The notes: generated by a model from the letters alone, not told the origin. A stretch of DNA of 50,105 nucleotides from Pseudomonadota bacterium (GCA_017441205.1 JAFRYG010000219.1:1-50105); one strand, 5' to 3'; shown: positions 17,151 through 27,394, counted from the stretch's first letter. Translations and numbers: made by a program.

Positions 17151-18293
17151 TCAATCAAAATGTTTGTGAACGCCAATCCAGAAGTCGATGTTATTGCCAA
17201 AATTCGCTTCGATGGAAGCCAGCCAGCCGGAAGAGATATTGAAGTTGAGATCGAGCGAGAAAATGCCGACGCCAGGTACTGGAACGGTTTGATAAAGGCG
17301 GCTGGGGGCGCTGATCTGACCTACGACATAATCCGGGCGATAACGATAGGTCAAAGCCACATTGAGATCTTCGATAACATTGAGATTGAGCGAGGATTCA
17401 AGTACGAGAACCGTGTCATGGTCCTTGAAGGCTGCGGTATCGGCATAATCGAAATTGTAGAGCTCTGCGCCAACGCCGAGTCGGTTGATGTATCGGAGTT
17501 CTGCAAGGTGATCAAACCATGTTCCCAAATCCAGTGAGAATTCAATATAGGGGATTACTTTGATCGTGTGGTAGTCATTTTGGAGATAGTCGCTGTATTT
17601 CGTATCGGCGGCCAAAGCTATGTAGGTATGTTTTTTTTCCGCATACCAGAGGGCAACGCCGATATCTGCACCGACGGAATAGTCGCTGAGTGATGTAATG
17701 TTGACATATCCGTAGGGGGTCACCCACAGCCTTGGTGTCCGGTAGGTATAATCCAGTTCGATTCCAAGATTAAAGTCACTCGAGGGCACCCAGCGAACAT
17801 CCAGATCGATGGAATGACCATAGGGATCCAGGTGGTTTTCTGCCAAAGAAAACGTATCGCCTTTGAATGTGCCAAGGACATCGAAGATATAGCTCGAAAT
17901 GAAAAGTGTAGTGCCATAGTGGAACAGGGATTTCCAGACAGCCGAAAGGGCTTTGGCGTCATTGGAAAGTGAACCTATCAGCAGGGATGTTGCCATCATG
18001 GCCAGAGAGGCGCCTTCCATGCCGAGCAGTTTGTAGTGGCTCGATTTATCTCCGATACAGTAATGGCCGTAGCCGCGCCAGACTGTCGAGACGAGTATCG
18101 ACCACAGGCCGCATTTGACCGTGCTTTTGGTGGCTTTGAGTTCGCGCGTTTCCCAGTTTTCTTCTGCCAGTTCTTCGTCAGTTTTACCGTCTACATCCGA
18201 TAAACTGAATGCGTTGGCATGGAGGGGAATCATGACGAAGAGTAAGCACAATGCCAGACTGATCGTGATTTTGGTACACTTGAAACAGTTCAT
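17151..18293 (-). CDS. Exported outer-membrane-like protein
   Basis: A 380-residue protein with a signal peptide ending LHANA|FS. Residues about 60-140 include two hydrophobic stretches. From about 150 on there are alternating amphipathic strands rich in aromatic residues (VGADIGVALWY, IKVIPYIEFSLDLG, NVALTYRYRPDYV), ending NIDFWIGVHKHFD, which looks like an outer-membrane beta-barrel. The family is unknown to me. Its start overlaps the stop of the upstream LppC-like lipoprotein gene by four bases, so both are translated together and may share a role in the cell envelope. Confidence 0.75.
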   Translation of the reverse strand: MNCFKCTKITISLALCLLFVMIPLHANAFSLSDVDGKTDEELAEENWETRELKATKSTVKCGLWSILVSTVWRGYGHYCIGDKSSHYKLLGMEGASLAMMATSLLIGSLSNDAKALSAVWKSLFHYGTTLFISSYIFDVLGTFKGDTFSLAENHLDPYGHSIDLDVRWVPSSDFNLGIELDYTYRTPRLWVTPYGYVNITSLSDYSVGADIGVALWYAEKKHTYIALAADTKYSDYLQNDYHTIKVIPYIEFSLDLGTWFDHLAELRYINRLGVGAELYNFDYADTAAFKDHDTVLVLESSLNLNVIEDLNVALTYRYRPDYVVGQISAPSRLYQTVPVPGVGIFSLDLNFNISSGWLASIEANFGNNIDFWIGVHKHFD

Positions 18294-19951
18294 TTGGTCG
18301 TAACGATCGTCCTGGATGGCATTTGTGCGGAGGGTGTATTAGGGGTATAGGGCCGGGTGGAATCGGCAGTCACTTGTCGCAGGGTTGGAATGATAATATA
18401 TTGCTGCCCTTTGAACATGCTTTGGACAGACTGAAGAAGGGAAGCTGTGGAATGCCACGCATTGCCGGGGATGTCTTTTAACATGGATATTGCCAGAAAT
18501 GGCAGTACTTCCTGTACGGAAGGCTGGCGGTGGTAGAGACTTTCGAAGGTTTTGGCAAAATCAGGACTCGCCGATAATGCACTGTCGGTGTAATCCAAAT
18601 AAATGGCATCGACAATGAATTTATAATGATGATCGGCATTCATCGGCGACCAGACACTCGATGAAAGACATGTGACGAATTTGCGGGTGTCGGCACTGGA
18701 TTTGGGGGCTGGTGTCCCCGGCGTTTTGCACCAGAGGTTTTCCTGTGCCATGAAACTCATGATGCGTTCTGCAGTTTCTGCTCCCGTCGGAAGGAAAATG
18801 ACATCCGGATGGGTTTTGGCGGCCTTTTGGGCAATATCACGCAAATCCGTCTGTGACGATGGATAGGTCAGGGCTGTCATTGCCTGGGATGCAGACAGAT
18901 TGGTTTTGATCTGTTCAAAGATAGTCCGGGCATAGGCATCTTCCGGACTGACAGAAAGAATCGTTCCAGCATTCAGGGTAACGAGAAAACGGGAGATTTC
19001 CTGGGCTTCTTCTGGAATTGTGTAAGATATCTGGAATGCATTCGGTGTCTTTTTGATGAATTCGTCATTGGGGGAAAATCCAATCATGACCTGATCACTG
19101 AGATTTTGGGCTGCAGCAATACTTTCGCGGATATCGAGGGGGCCGAGAACCAGGCGAACATTGTATTTCTTCGTTTCCGCCAGAATGCTGTTGATCGTAT
19201 TTTGAGAGGTCTGTGTGTCGAAGAATCTCAGCGCGAATGGCAGCTGCTGATGCGTATAAACGCCGGATGCCTGAAGCATGGATCCCAGCATCGCTCTTCC
19301 GATTTTGCGATCATTGCCAGACAATGGAAGAAGTACGGCAACAACGGGCTGATTGGAGGCTGCGGCAGGATTGAATTTCCCCAGCATGGCGGCGGCTTCG
19401 GCATCTCCGATCATCTCCAGGGACTGCATCGTTTTGGGTAAAAGCTCCTGAATACAAGCCTGATCTTTCTGGGCAATGCAGACATTCAGGCGAAGCTGGC
19501 CAAAAACCGCTTGTTCAATATGCGTCGTTGCATTGCTTTCGAGTCGCATGATTTCGATAGGGGTCAGCTGTGAAGCTGCATACGTCAGGATGGTTCTGGC
19601 TTCGTCCGAAGGGGACTGCGTATAGCTGGACACTGCCGCCTGTATTGCCGGTGGATAATTGCCCTTTTCAAGCTCCATGCGGGCAATTTCCAAATCATGG
19701 GATGCGGAGTTCGTTGAAATCGATGAATCCTGAATCATGCTCGCCTGGTTGTTGCTGATGTCGTCCGGAACCAGGAATGAACCGGCTTTTGTCGAAGACG
19801 AGGATGTTGATGATTGAGAGGGATCGCTTTGGTTATTTGAAGCCTGATTCGCGTCAGAAACTGCATTCTGGGCCTGTGCCCGTGAGGCAGAAAGCTCGGC
19901 ACAGCCGGTACATGCGAGTAAAATGGCAAGGATAATTGTGGTTCTAAACAT
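18290..19951 (-). CDS. LppC/LpoA-like penicillin-binding-protein activator lipoprotein
   Basis: A 553-residue lipoprotein from ATG 19951, chosen because it begins the signal peptide directly (MFRTTIILAILLACTGC); a TTG at 19978 would add nine residues. After a serine/asparagine-rich linker and a helical TPR-like part (about 80-190), residues about 210-520 form a type-1 periplasmic-binding fold with VVAVLLPLSGNDRKIGRAM, VRLVLGPLD and HPDVIFLPTGAE. This is the LppC/LpoA or branched-amino-acid-receptor superfamily; in gammaproteobacteria LpoA activates a peptidoglycan synthase. That role is possible here, but a ligand-sensing role is equally open. Confidence 0.85.
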   Translation of the reverse strand: MFRTTIILAILLACTGCAELSASRAQAQNAVSDANQASNNQSDPSQSSTSSSSTKAGSFLVPDDISNNQASMIQDSSISTNSASHDLEIARMELEKGNYPPAIQAAVSSYTQSPSDEARTILTYAASQLTPIEIMRLESNATTHIEQAVFGQLRLNVCIAQKDQACIQELLPKTMQSLEMIGDAEAAAMLGKFNPAAASNQPVVAVLLPLSGNDRKIGRAMLGSMLQASGVYTHQQLPFALRFFDTQTSQNTINSILAETKKYNVRLVLGPLDIRESIAAAQNLSDQVMIGFSPNDEFIKKTPNAFQISYTIPEEAQEISRFLVTLNAGTILSVSPEDAYARTIFEQIKTNLSASQAMTALTYPSSQTDLRDIAQKAAKTHPDVIFLPTGAETAERIMSFMAQENLWCKTPGTPAPKSSADTRKFVTCLSSSVWSPMNADHHYKFIVDAIYLDYTDSALSASPDFAKTFESLYHRQPSVQEVLPFLAISMLKDIPGNAWHSTASLLQSVQSMFKGQQYIIIPTLRQVTADSTRPYTPNTPSAQMPSRTIVTTK

Positions 19952-20135
19952 GGATTCGCGCAAACTGTTCAGTGACAAATGACTGGATTTTTAACAATAG
20001 TCCCAAAGAGATGACTGTTGCCCCGGGGCAGCAAAAGATTTTTCTACACCAAAAGGCCGCCTTGTTATAGAACAAAACGGATCTATGCGCTTAAAAACGC
20101 GTATGCAAAAGGAATAAACAGAGGAGTTTCTCAGA

Positions 20136-21479
20136 ATGAAAATACATTGGGCATTAGTGGTTTTGGCAGGATTTTTGGGCGGATGTGCGTCGACTGCAAC
20201 TCAGTCTGCGCCCTCGGAAGTTGCGGCAGCACAGGAACAGAATAGTCAGGAAACGGCAAAAGAAGCCCCTGCTGCGGAGTCCAAACCTGCTTCGGAACAG
20301 TCAGCAGATGATGCCCTTCGGGAATCCCAGAAATCGGCTGATTTCATGATTTACGAATCGTGGCCGCTCGAAACGACGCTCAATAATGATCATATCGCCG
20401 ATGTCATTCCGGTGTGGCTGGATGCCATCAAGAGTGCCGAGAAAACCCTGGATTTCTCTGAATATTACGCAATCACTGCGCCGGGTACCGGCCTGGAAAA
20501 AGTGCTCGGGGCGCTCAAGGATGCCGCCGCCCGCGGCGTCAAAATCCGCTTCATGGTGGATGCAAAACTCAATACGGATGCCAATGCGGAACTGCCTGCA
20601 GAGCTCGCAAAAATTGAAAACATCGAACTCAGAACCATCGACTACAGCCAGATTGCAGGCGGGGTCCAGCATTCCAAATATTTCATCGTCGATGGTAAGA
20701 CGGCATATTATGGATCCCAGAACTTTGACTGGCGATCTCTCGAACACATTTCCGAAATGGGGGCTCGCCTGAGACCTGCGGCTTTGGTCGAACCGCTCAA
20801 ACAAATCTTTGAAATCGACTGGGCACTCGCCGCTGATCCCAAGGCACCTGTTGCTGCATCAGAATGCAGTGGTTCGATTGAAATCGATTATAAGGGGGAG
20901 AAAACGCAGATTGAGCTGGTCGCAAGCCCAAAAGATTTCCTGCCGTGTGCTCAGATGTGGGATTTGCCAAAAATGATTGCGCTGATTGGACAGGCAAAAT
21001 CGTCTGTTTCGGTTCAGCTCCTCAATTATGCAACGACAAATTACGATAAAACCAAATTTACCGAACTCGACGATGCCCTGACTGCAGCTGCTGCGCGCGG
21101 AGTCAAAGTGCGTCTGCTCGTTTCGGATTGGTCGACAAAACCCAAGACAATGGCCGATTTAAAACGGCTGGCTGCGATCGACAATATTGAAACCCGCATG
21201 CTCGAAGTGCCCGAACATTCCTCGGGGTTCGTGCCGTATTCCCGGACCATTCATTCAAAATTCATGGTCGTCGACGATGAGGATACCTGGCTGGGAACGA
21301 GCAACTGGGGCGGCGATTATTTCTATAAATCGCGCAATGTAGGCGTCATCGCACATGGAAAAACGATTAATGATGAGCTGACGAGAAGCTTTAACCACTA
21401 CTGGGACAGCAGTTACGTCATCAAAGTGGATCCCAATCGCGATTATCCCGTTAAGAATCAGGCAAAGCCTTCGCACTAA
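20136..21479 (+). CDS. Phospholipase D superfamily lipoprotein
   Basis: A 447-residue lipoprotein: signal peptide with lipobox LGGC, a 40-residue Ala/Glu-rich linker, then two PLD-fold halves. Both catalytic HKD motifs are complete: HSKYFIVD (His179, Lys181, Asp186) with GSQNFDWRS after it, and HSKFMVVD (His373, Lys375, Asp380) with GTSNWGGDY. The layout recalls the PLD3/PLD4-type group, whose animal members degrade nucleic acids, so the substrate could be phospholipid or DNA/RNA. It is anchored in the envelope and faces outward or the periplasm. A GAGGAG ribosome binding site lies 11 bases upstream. It is divergent from the LppC-like gene. Confidence 0.92.
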   Translation: MKIHWALVVLAGFLGGCASTATQSAPSEVAAAQEQNSQETAKEAPAAESKPASEQSADDALRESQKSADFMIYESWPLETTLNNDHIADVIPVWLDAIKSAEKTLDFSEYYAITAPGTGLEKVLGALKDAAARGVKIRFMVDAKLNTDANAELPAELAKIENIELRTIDYSQIAGGVQHSKYFIVDGKTAYYGSQNFDWRSLEHISEMGARLRPAALVEPLKQIFEIDWALAADPKAPVAASECSGSIEIDYKGEKTQIELVASPKDFLPCAQMWDLPKMIALIGQAKSSVSVQLLNYATTNYDKTKFTELDDALTAAAARGVKVRLLVSDWSTKPKTMADLKRLAAIDNIETRMLEVPEHSSGFVPYSRTIHSKFMVVDDEDTWLGTSNWGGDYFYKSRNVGVIAHGKTINDELTRSFNHYWDSSYVIKVDPNRDYPVKNQAKPSH

Positions 21480-21533
21480 TCTGCTTGTTATTTTTTTCGC
21501 TCGTTTTGTGGCTTGCAGCCACTACAACTCGCC

Positions 21534-21571
21534 TGGGCCGGCCTATGGGCTTTGCCCATACGTCCGCCCTT
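21534..21571. repeat. Dispersed palindromic element
   Basis: CTATGGGC-TTT-GCCCATACG at 21543-21562 within GGGC/GCCC-type outer arms, between the PLD-type gene and miaB. The stem differs from the 5.2-kb copies by one added G-C pair on both sides, an example of paired change. Confidence 0.8.
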
Positions 21572-21598
21572 TAATCGGTTTGTGAGTATAAACAAAGA

Positions 21599-22975
21599 AT
21601 GAAAGTACTTATCGAAACATACGGCTGTCAGATGAATACTGCCGACAGCGAGCTCATCATGGGCATTTTGCAGACCAGTGGGTTCGAAGCTGCACATACG
21701 CTCGATGAAGCAGATGTGATTATCCTGAATACATGTGCCGTCAGGGAAAAAGCCGAAGCCAGAATCCTGGGACGCTTGACGAATCTCGTCCCGTTCAAGC
21801 GACTGAAACCCGGACTCATGATCGGCGTCGTCGGATGCATGGCCAAACATCTGGGCGAAAAATTGATCGAAGAAAGACCCTACGTCGATTTTGTCGCAGG
21901 CCCCGATCAGTACCGGCATTTGCCGGACGTGATCCGCAATAAAAGAAGGAACAAAGCTGAAATTCTCACCCAGTTCGATCGCAGTGAAGTCTATTCCGGA
22001 TGCAGTTCAAAACGTCCGCATGGCGTAACCGCATGGGTTTCGATTCAGCGCGGATGCAATTACGTCTGCACCTATTGTATCGTTCCTCACGTGCGCGGCG
22101 TCGAACGCAATGTTCCTGCAGACGAAATTATCGCCGAAGTTAAAAAACTCGCCAAAGAAGGGTTTTCCGTCATTACGCTGCTCGGACAGACCGTCAACTC
22201 CTATGTGGACGGAGACATTACTTTCGCTAAATTGCTGCAGATGGTCGCAAATATCGACGGCATTGAGCAGGTGCGGTTCACTTCTCCGCATCCCCTTGGG
22301 TTCAGCGATGAACTCATCGACGTGATCGCCTCAGAACCGCATGTGGCCAAATTCGTTCATCTTCCGCTCCAGTCGGCGAGCAATTCCCAGCTCGATTTGA
22401 TGAGACGCCGCTATACGTTCGAAGAGTACCAGGAAATCGTTCGAAAACTTCGGCAAAAATGTCCTGAAATCGCCATTTCGACGGATATTATCGTCGGATT
22501 CTGCGGCGAAACCGAAGAGGATTATCAAAAAACGAAGCAGGCAATCATCGACAATCGCTATGCATTCGCATTCCTCTTTGCTTATTCGGAACGATCTCTG
22601 TCCGTCGCGGCTCGCACGATGAAGGATGATGTCCCTGCTGATGTCAAACAGCAAAGACTCGCGGAAGTTATCGATATTCAACAGAAAATATCGAAACAAA
22701 TCTATGAATCCCTGATCGGGCAGCATCTTGAAGTCATCGTTGAGGGATATTCGAGACGGAATCCCGAGCAGGCTGTCGGCAATACCCGTGACTTTAAAAC
22801 GACGATATTCGAAAAAGGGGATAGCGAACCCGGGGATTGGGTAGAGGTCGAAATCGAATCGGCTACCAGTCAGACCCTTAAAGGACGTCTCGTGCGCGTA
22901 CTCAAAAAAGGTCGGGCCCCCACGGTCGAAGAACAAATTGATGTCGGCATCAGCCTTGGGCCAACAGAGGGATAG
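21599..22975 (+). CDS. miaB: tRNA-2-methylthio-N6-dimethylallyladenosine synthase
   Basis: A 458-residue radical SAM methylthiotransferase that adds a methylthio group to i6A37 of tRNAs. The N-terminal UPF0004 domain starts VLIETYGCQMN and has the other two cluster cysteines in NTCAVREKAE and VVGCMAK. The radical-SAM domain has RGCNYVCTYCIVP (CxxxCxxC) with an invariant-looking VRGVERN. The TRAM domain covers about the last 70 residues (QHLEVIVEGYSRR onward). All expected cysteines are present and length is normal. Only three bases separate it from prmC, so the two translation-related genes form an operon. Confidence 0.97.
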   Translation: MKVLIETYGCQMNTADSELIMGILQTSGFEAAHTLDEADVIILNTCAVREKAEARILGRLTNLVPFKRLKPGLMIGVVGCMAKHLGEKLIEERPYVDFVAGPDQYRHLPDVIRNKRRNKAEILTQFDRSEVYSGCSSKRPHGVTAWVSIQRGCNYVCTYCIVPHVRGVERNVPADEIIAEVKKLAKEGFSVITLLGQTVNSYVDGDITFAKLLQMVANIDGIEQVRFTSPHPLGFSDELIDVIASEPHVAKFVHLPLQSASNSQLDLMRRRYTFEEYQEIVRKLRQKCPEIAISTDIIVGFCGETEEDYQKTKQAIIDNRYAFAFLFAYSERSLSVAARTMKDDVPADVKQQRLAEVIDIQQKISKQIYESLIGQHLEVIVEGYSRRNPEQAVGNTRDFKTTIFEKGDSEPGDWVEVEIESATSQTLKGRLVRVLKKGRAPTVEEQIDVGISLGPTEG

Positions 22976-22978
22976 AGT

Positions 22979-24070
22979 ATGGCTGATACACCTCAGACTC
23001 AGGTCTGGACGATTCGGAAGATTCTGGACTGGTCCAAATCCTACTTTGAATCCAATGGCATAGACAGTCCGCTGCTGGATGCACAGCTGTTATTGGGTCA
23101 TGTTCTGAATATGACGAAGATGCAGCTGCTGCTCGACGGTGAGCGGCCATTGGATGCAGAGGAACTGGCTGCTTATAAAAAACTCGTGATTCGACGTGCC
23201 AGAAACCGCGAACCTATCGCTTATATTTTGGGAAAACAGGGCTTTTGGTCTCTGACGCTGAATGTATCCCCGGATGTTCTCATTCCAAGACCGGATACGG
23301 AATGCCTGGTCGAAAAAACGATCGAATTTGCAAGAGCGAGGATTCAGGGCAGGACGCCTTCCTGGCCGTTGGTCGGCGATAATCTGACTTACGAAAGTGT
23401 GGATGAGCGAAAATCCTACTACGAAGCCATCGAAGCAAAGGAAGAAATAGAAAAACAGGCCGGAAAAATGCAGGAACAGAATGAGGGTTCGCTTGCCGAA
23501 ATTCCATCGGATGAGGGGGAAAAAGAGGAACCCGGGCAAATCGGTTCTCAGCATCCATGCATCCATATCGTCGATGTCGGAACCGGAAGCGGGGCAATTA
23601 TTCTTGCTTTGGCATCGGAACTTTCTGAATCCGAATCGAAACTGACGGCGATCGATATTTCGCCGCAGGCATTGGATGTGGCCAGAATGAATGCACAAGA
23701 GTGTGGCTTTAAGGATAGGATCGAATTCCTCGAGAGCAATTTGTTGAGCAAATTCGATGGAATGGCGGATATCATTGTTTCGAATCCGCCCTATATCTCT
23801 TCGTCCGAAATGACACAGATTTCTCCCGAAGTGCAGAAAGAGCCCGTCCTGGCTCTGGAAGCAGGAGCGGATGGGTTGGATGTTTATCGAAAACTTGTGC
23901 CGCAGGCCGTTTCCAAATTGAAAAAAATGGGTGCTTTGATCGTTGAAATTGGCTACACTCAGGCCAATGCTGTGGAGGCTTTATTTAAGGCCTGTGGGTT
24001 GACTCAGGTGAGAACATTTCGCGATTATGGAAGACAGCCGAGAGTCGTGTTCGGACTTTTGGAAAGGTGA
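22979..24070 (+). CDS. prmC: Release factor glutamine methyltransferase with insertion
   Basis: This methylates the GGQ glutamine of peptide-chain release factors. The N-terminal helical domain (PLLDAQLLLGHVL, REPIAYILGKQGFW) and the methyltransferase domain with VDVGTGSGAIILALA and catalytic NPPYISSSE are clear. At 363 residues it is about 70 longer than usual. The extra length is a charged insertion at about 125-190 (KEEIEKQAGKMQEQNEG and following) between the IPRPDTE strand and the SAM-binding loop. The insertion is in frame and keeps both motifs. The gene starts three bases after miaB. Confidence 0.95.
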   Translation: MADTPQTQVWTIRKILDWSKSYFESNGIDSPLLDAQLLLGHVLNMTKMQLLLDGERPLDAEELAAYKKLVIRRARNREPIAYILGKQGFWSLTLNVSPDVLIPRPDTECLVEKTIEFARARIQGRTPSWPLVGDNLTYESVDERKSYYEAIEAKEEIEKQAGKMQEQNEGSLAEIPSDEGEKEEPGQIGSQHPCIHIVDVGTGSGAIILALASELSESESKLTAIDISPQALDVARMNAQECGFKDRIEFLESNLLSKFDGMADIIVSNPPYISSSEMTQISPEVQKEPVLALEAGADGLDVYRKLVPQAVSKLKKMGALIVEIGYTQANAVEALFKACGLTQVRTFRDYGRQPRVVFGLLER

Positions 24071-24113
24071 TTCCGTCTGGAGAGCGCCAATTGACCGCGC
24101 GGAGATATTCCTT

Positions 24114-26291
24114 ATGCGTAAACTTAGTCTGTTCCTCGTTTTGATATTCGTATCCCTGGGTGGCTGTACGCTGGAAGATGTCGATGCCGACAGTGGTGTG
24201 CAATGTCCTCCGAAAGACAATGCGGATGGTCAGGTTCTGGCGTACATTAAGGATAATACCTGTACCCGGGAAAGCTGCATCCTGGGGTTTGAAAAGCAGT
24301 TCAAAAATAATCGCTGCCCGTCTGAGTTTTCGATCTGTGGCAAGGATTCTGACGATAAGTATTTTTGTTCCAATAGTTGCCCATTGGGAAATGTCAAAGA
24401 TAATTACTGTACAGAACCTAAAAATCCATCAGGTGGATCGGACGACTCAGGGTCGAATACGAACCCGGTTTCCTGTAAAAAGGATGAACACGCTTACCTG
24501 GATCAGTGTGAGCAGAATTCGATCGAAAACTGCGGCGAACACGGGTACCAGTGTTCTGCAAAAGTTTCGGGATGGGGCGACGGAAAATGCGTGGACGGCA
24601 AGTGTGCCGTAACGAAATGCAGTACGGGCTTTGAATTAATAAACGATAACTGTGTTGAAGTGTGCGAGGGAACGCAGCATCTGTATAATGGTGAATGCGA
24701 AGACAATTCCCTGGAAAATTGCGGTGAACACGGGAAGGATTGTTCCCGGATAGAGGGATGGATTGGGGGAACGTGTTCTGAAGAAGGTGAGTGTATTGCT
24801 TCCGGCTGCAAGCCGGGATTTGGCATGACCAACGGCAAATGTGTATATCTGGATTGTGCTGAGGGACAACATATTTACGAAAATGAGTGTGAAGCTGATT
24901 CACTGGAAAACTGCGGAATTCATGGTATCAATTGTTATAATACGACAGGATGGAAAGAGGGAACTTGCACGAATAAAATGTGTATTGTGACTGAATGTGT
25001 TGTCGGATACGAAGTTGAGAAGGACAAATGTATTGCATCGGGCAGTTGTCCCCCCCATCAGCATTCCATCGGCGATGATCTGTGTGAAGACAATACGGAT
25101 GAAAATTGCGGCGCGCACGGACATGTCTGTGAATATGAAGATGGCCTGGGAACATGCAGTACGACTGGTGATTGCAGTCTGAAGGAATGTAATGAAGGTT
25201 TTCATAAGTACGGAGAATACTGCGAAAAAGATGATGCAGCGCACTGTGGTGATCACGATACGATATGTCCCGCAAATGGGGGAGTACCTGTTTGTATAAA
25301 GGGAGAATGCAGCGTCGAATGCAACGCCGGATATCATTTCAATGCCGGCAGTTGTGAAGTGGATAGCGTCGATAAGTGCGGCAGTCCTGATACAAAATGT
25401 GTAAAACCGGAGCATGGTTCAGTTTTATGTACAGGCGGAGTGTGCTCATCCAGTTGTGATGAAGGGTATTATCTGAACGATAATAAATGTAATCCCTACG
25501 ATGCTGATAACTGCGGCGGCCCCCGCAAAAAATGTGATGTGCCGGAAAATGGAACCGTTTCCTGTGTAAAAGGGGTGTGTACACCGGCATGTAAAACCGG
25601 ATTCTATCTGAGCGGTGATAAATGCAATGCCTATGATGTTAATAATTGCGGCGGCGCTGGTATTAAATGTACAAAACCTGATCATGGATCGGTTGCATGT
25701 ACAGGTGGAAAATGCTCAGTTACCTGCGATTCGAAATATCATGTTTACGATGGCGGATGTGAGGTGGATAGCATCACTAACTGCGGTAAACATGGTACTA
25801 AATGTTCGACAAGTATTAAGAATGCTACGCCTGTATGCGACACCAGCAAGAAATGCTCATATACATGCGGCAGCAACAAGGTTGCAAATGCAGAAGGGAC
25901 GCATTGCGTAGAAAAAAAATGTGAAAAGATTATAGGAATTACGAATTCAGGATGCAGCAAGGCTCCTTCTGCTATGAGTTCTCTGTGCATTCCGACTGCA
26001 TGTGCCGAAGGATACAAGCTCGATGGTAAGTGTGATGCAGGAAGCGGCTATGATTTCTGGGGCGTATGCAGACGCTTTTGCGATTTAGGCTGCAATGACG
26101 ACGCATATAATAATGCTCCTTGTACGTATGATTATTGCTGGCCGACAAAGGATGAACACTGTAAATCCGGGTATCGGGTTTACCAGAATACCTGTCAGCA
26201 CAAAGATTATTGCTGCGGAAAGGGAAATGGAGACTGCAAAAACTGCGCTATAGAAGGGAAAACATGCGCCTCTGATGGGACCTGTAAATAA
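24114..26291 (+). CDS. Cysteine-rich lipoprotein with nine CGxHGxxC repeats
   Basis: A 725-residue lipoprotein. I chose ATG 24114 rather than the longer frame overlapping prmC, because it starts a signal peptide ending in lipobox VSLGGC and has GGAG nine bases upstream. About nine repeats of roughly 45-55 residues follow, each with the core ENCGEHGxxC followed by a Gly-rich turn and a GTCSxxGxC pair. The repeat recalls EGF-like or Notch-like disulfide modules but is not one I can name. The last 110 residues have a different cysteine spacing (CDLGCNDD, YDYCWPTKDEHC). It is probably a disulfide-stabilised surface protein. A strong terminator follows the gene. Confidence 0.9.
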   Translation: MRKLSLFLVLIFVSLGGCTLEDVDADSGVQCPPKDNADGQVLAYIKDNTCTRESCILGFEKQFKNNRCPSEFSICGKDSDDKYFCSNSCPLGNVKDNYCTEPKNPSGGSDDSGSNTNPVSCKKDEHAYLDQCEQNSIENCGEHGYQCSAKVSGWGDGKCVDGKCAVTKCSTGFELINDNCVEVCEGTQHLYNGECEDNSLENCGEHGKDCSRIEGWIGGTCSEEGECIASGCKPGFGMTNGKCVYLDCAEGQHIYENECEADSLENCGIHGINCYNTTGWKEGTCTNKMCIVTECVVGYEVEKDKCIASGSCPPHQHSIGDDLCEDNTDENCGAHGHVCEYEDGLGTCSTTGDCSLKECNEGFHKYGEYCEKDDAAHCGDHDTICPANGGVPVCIKGECSVECNAGYHFNAGSCEVDSVDKCGSPDTKCVKPEHGSVLCTGGVCSSSCDEGYYLNDNKCNPYDADNCGGPRKKCDVPENGTVSCVKGVCTPACKTGFYLSGDKCNAYDVNNCGGAGIKCTKPDHGSVACTGGKCSVTCDSKYHVYDGGCEVDSITNCGKHGTKCSTSIKNATPVCDTSKKCSYTCGSNKVANAEGTHCVEKKCEKIIGITNSGCSKAPSAMSSLCIPTACAEGYKLDGKCDAGSGYDFWGVCRRFCDLGCNDDAYNNAPCTYDYCWPTKDEHCKSGYRVYQNTCQHKDYCCGKGNGDCKNCAIEGKTCASDGTCK

Positions 26292-26325
26292 ATTTGATCG
26301 TATTAATGAGTCTCATCCCCTGTAA

Positions 26326-26358
26326 CAATGCCCCTTGGAGCCAAGGGGCATTGCTTTT
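26326..26358 (+). terminator. Rho-independent terminator
   Basis: CAATGCCCCTTGG and its perfect complement (26326-26338 and 26341-26353) form a strong hairpin followed by CTTTTT, 34 bases after the stop of the cysteine-rich lipoprotein gene. Confidence 0.9.
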
Positions 26359-26530
26359 TCAGATCAGGTCCGGGGGATGGATTGTTAGCCGCAAGATTGA
26401 AAATGTCAGAGGATCTTGGTCCATTTGGGGTTAAATATGACATTTCCAATGAGTTGTGGTAGCTTGTCCGCGTTTTGGATGTGCGCATCGCGCACAGTTT
26501 ACGAACAGTGTTCATTGAGTGGATTTTACA

Positions 26531-27394
26531 ATGAGTTCAACGGCTATACTTTTGCTGCATTGTCCCGACACACAGGGAATCATTTCTGAAATTACCAGGT
26601 TTATTACTGACAATCATGGAAATATCATTGAAGTGGATCAGTACGTAGATCACATCGACAATATGTTTTTTATGCGCCTTGAATGGGAGCTCGATAATTT
26701 TTTAATTGCCCGTGATAAACTCAGTGATGTTATCGAAACGCTGTATGGACAGCGTTTTCAGATGACCTTTAATCTGTATTTCAGCGATGAACCGCCGAGA
26801 ATGGCTATCTTCGTAAGCAAGATGAGCCATTGTCTCTATGATTTGCTCGCCCGGTACCGCGCTGGTGAATGGAATGTTCAGATCCCATGCATTATCAGCA
26901 ATCACGAAGATTTGCGCTATATCGCTGAACAGTTCGACATTCCTTACTACGTGTGGGCGATCAACAAGGATCATTCCAATAAAGCTGAAGTCGAACAGGA
27001 AGAGCTCGATCTTCTCAGGCGCGAAAATGTTTCTTTCATCGTACTCGCCAGATACATGCAGATCATCAGCGATGAGCTGATTTCGGCTTACCCGAATCGC
27101 ATTATCAATATTCATCATTCATTTTTGCCGGCTTTTATTGGGGCAAAACCCTATCATCAGGCATGGGAACGCGGGGTCAAAATCATTGGGGCAACGAGTC
27201 ATTACATTACTGCAGATTTGGATGCAGGACCTATCATTGAACAGGATGTCGTCCGTATAACGCATCGTGATACTCCGGAAAGTCTCGTTCTTAAAGGTCG
27301 TGATCTCGAAAAAATTGTCCTCTCGCGCGCAGTGACCAAACACATCGAGCGAAAAATTCTGTCCTATCACAATAAGACAATCATTTTTAACTGA
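26531..27394 (+). CDS. purU: Formyltetrahydrofolate deformylase
   Basis: A 287-residue enzyme that hydrolyses 10-formyl-THF to THF and formate, supplying formate for purine synthesis and balancing one-carbon units. The N-terminal ACT domain (AILLLHCPDTQGIISEIT) is followed by the formyltransferase fold with the catalytic set INIHHSFLPAF (Asn, His) and SHYITADLDAGPIIEQD (Asp). I chose ATG 26531, which matches family starts; a GTG at 26519 would add four residues. The gene sits alone between a terminator and a hairpin. Confidence 0.95.
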   Translation: MSSTAILLLHCPDTQGIISEITRFITDNHGNIIEVDQYVDHIDNMFFMRLEWELDNFLIARDKLSDVIETLYGQRFQMTFNLYFSDEPPRMAIFVSKMSHCLYDLLARYRAGEWNVQIPCIISNHEDLRYIAEQFDIPYYVWAINKDHSNKAEVEQEELDLLRRENVSFIVLARYMQIISDELISAYPNRIINIHHSFLPAFIGAKPYHQAWERGVKIIGATSHYITADLDAGPIIEQDVVRITHRDTPESLVLKGRDLEKIVLSRAVTKHIERKILSYHNKTIIFN

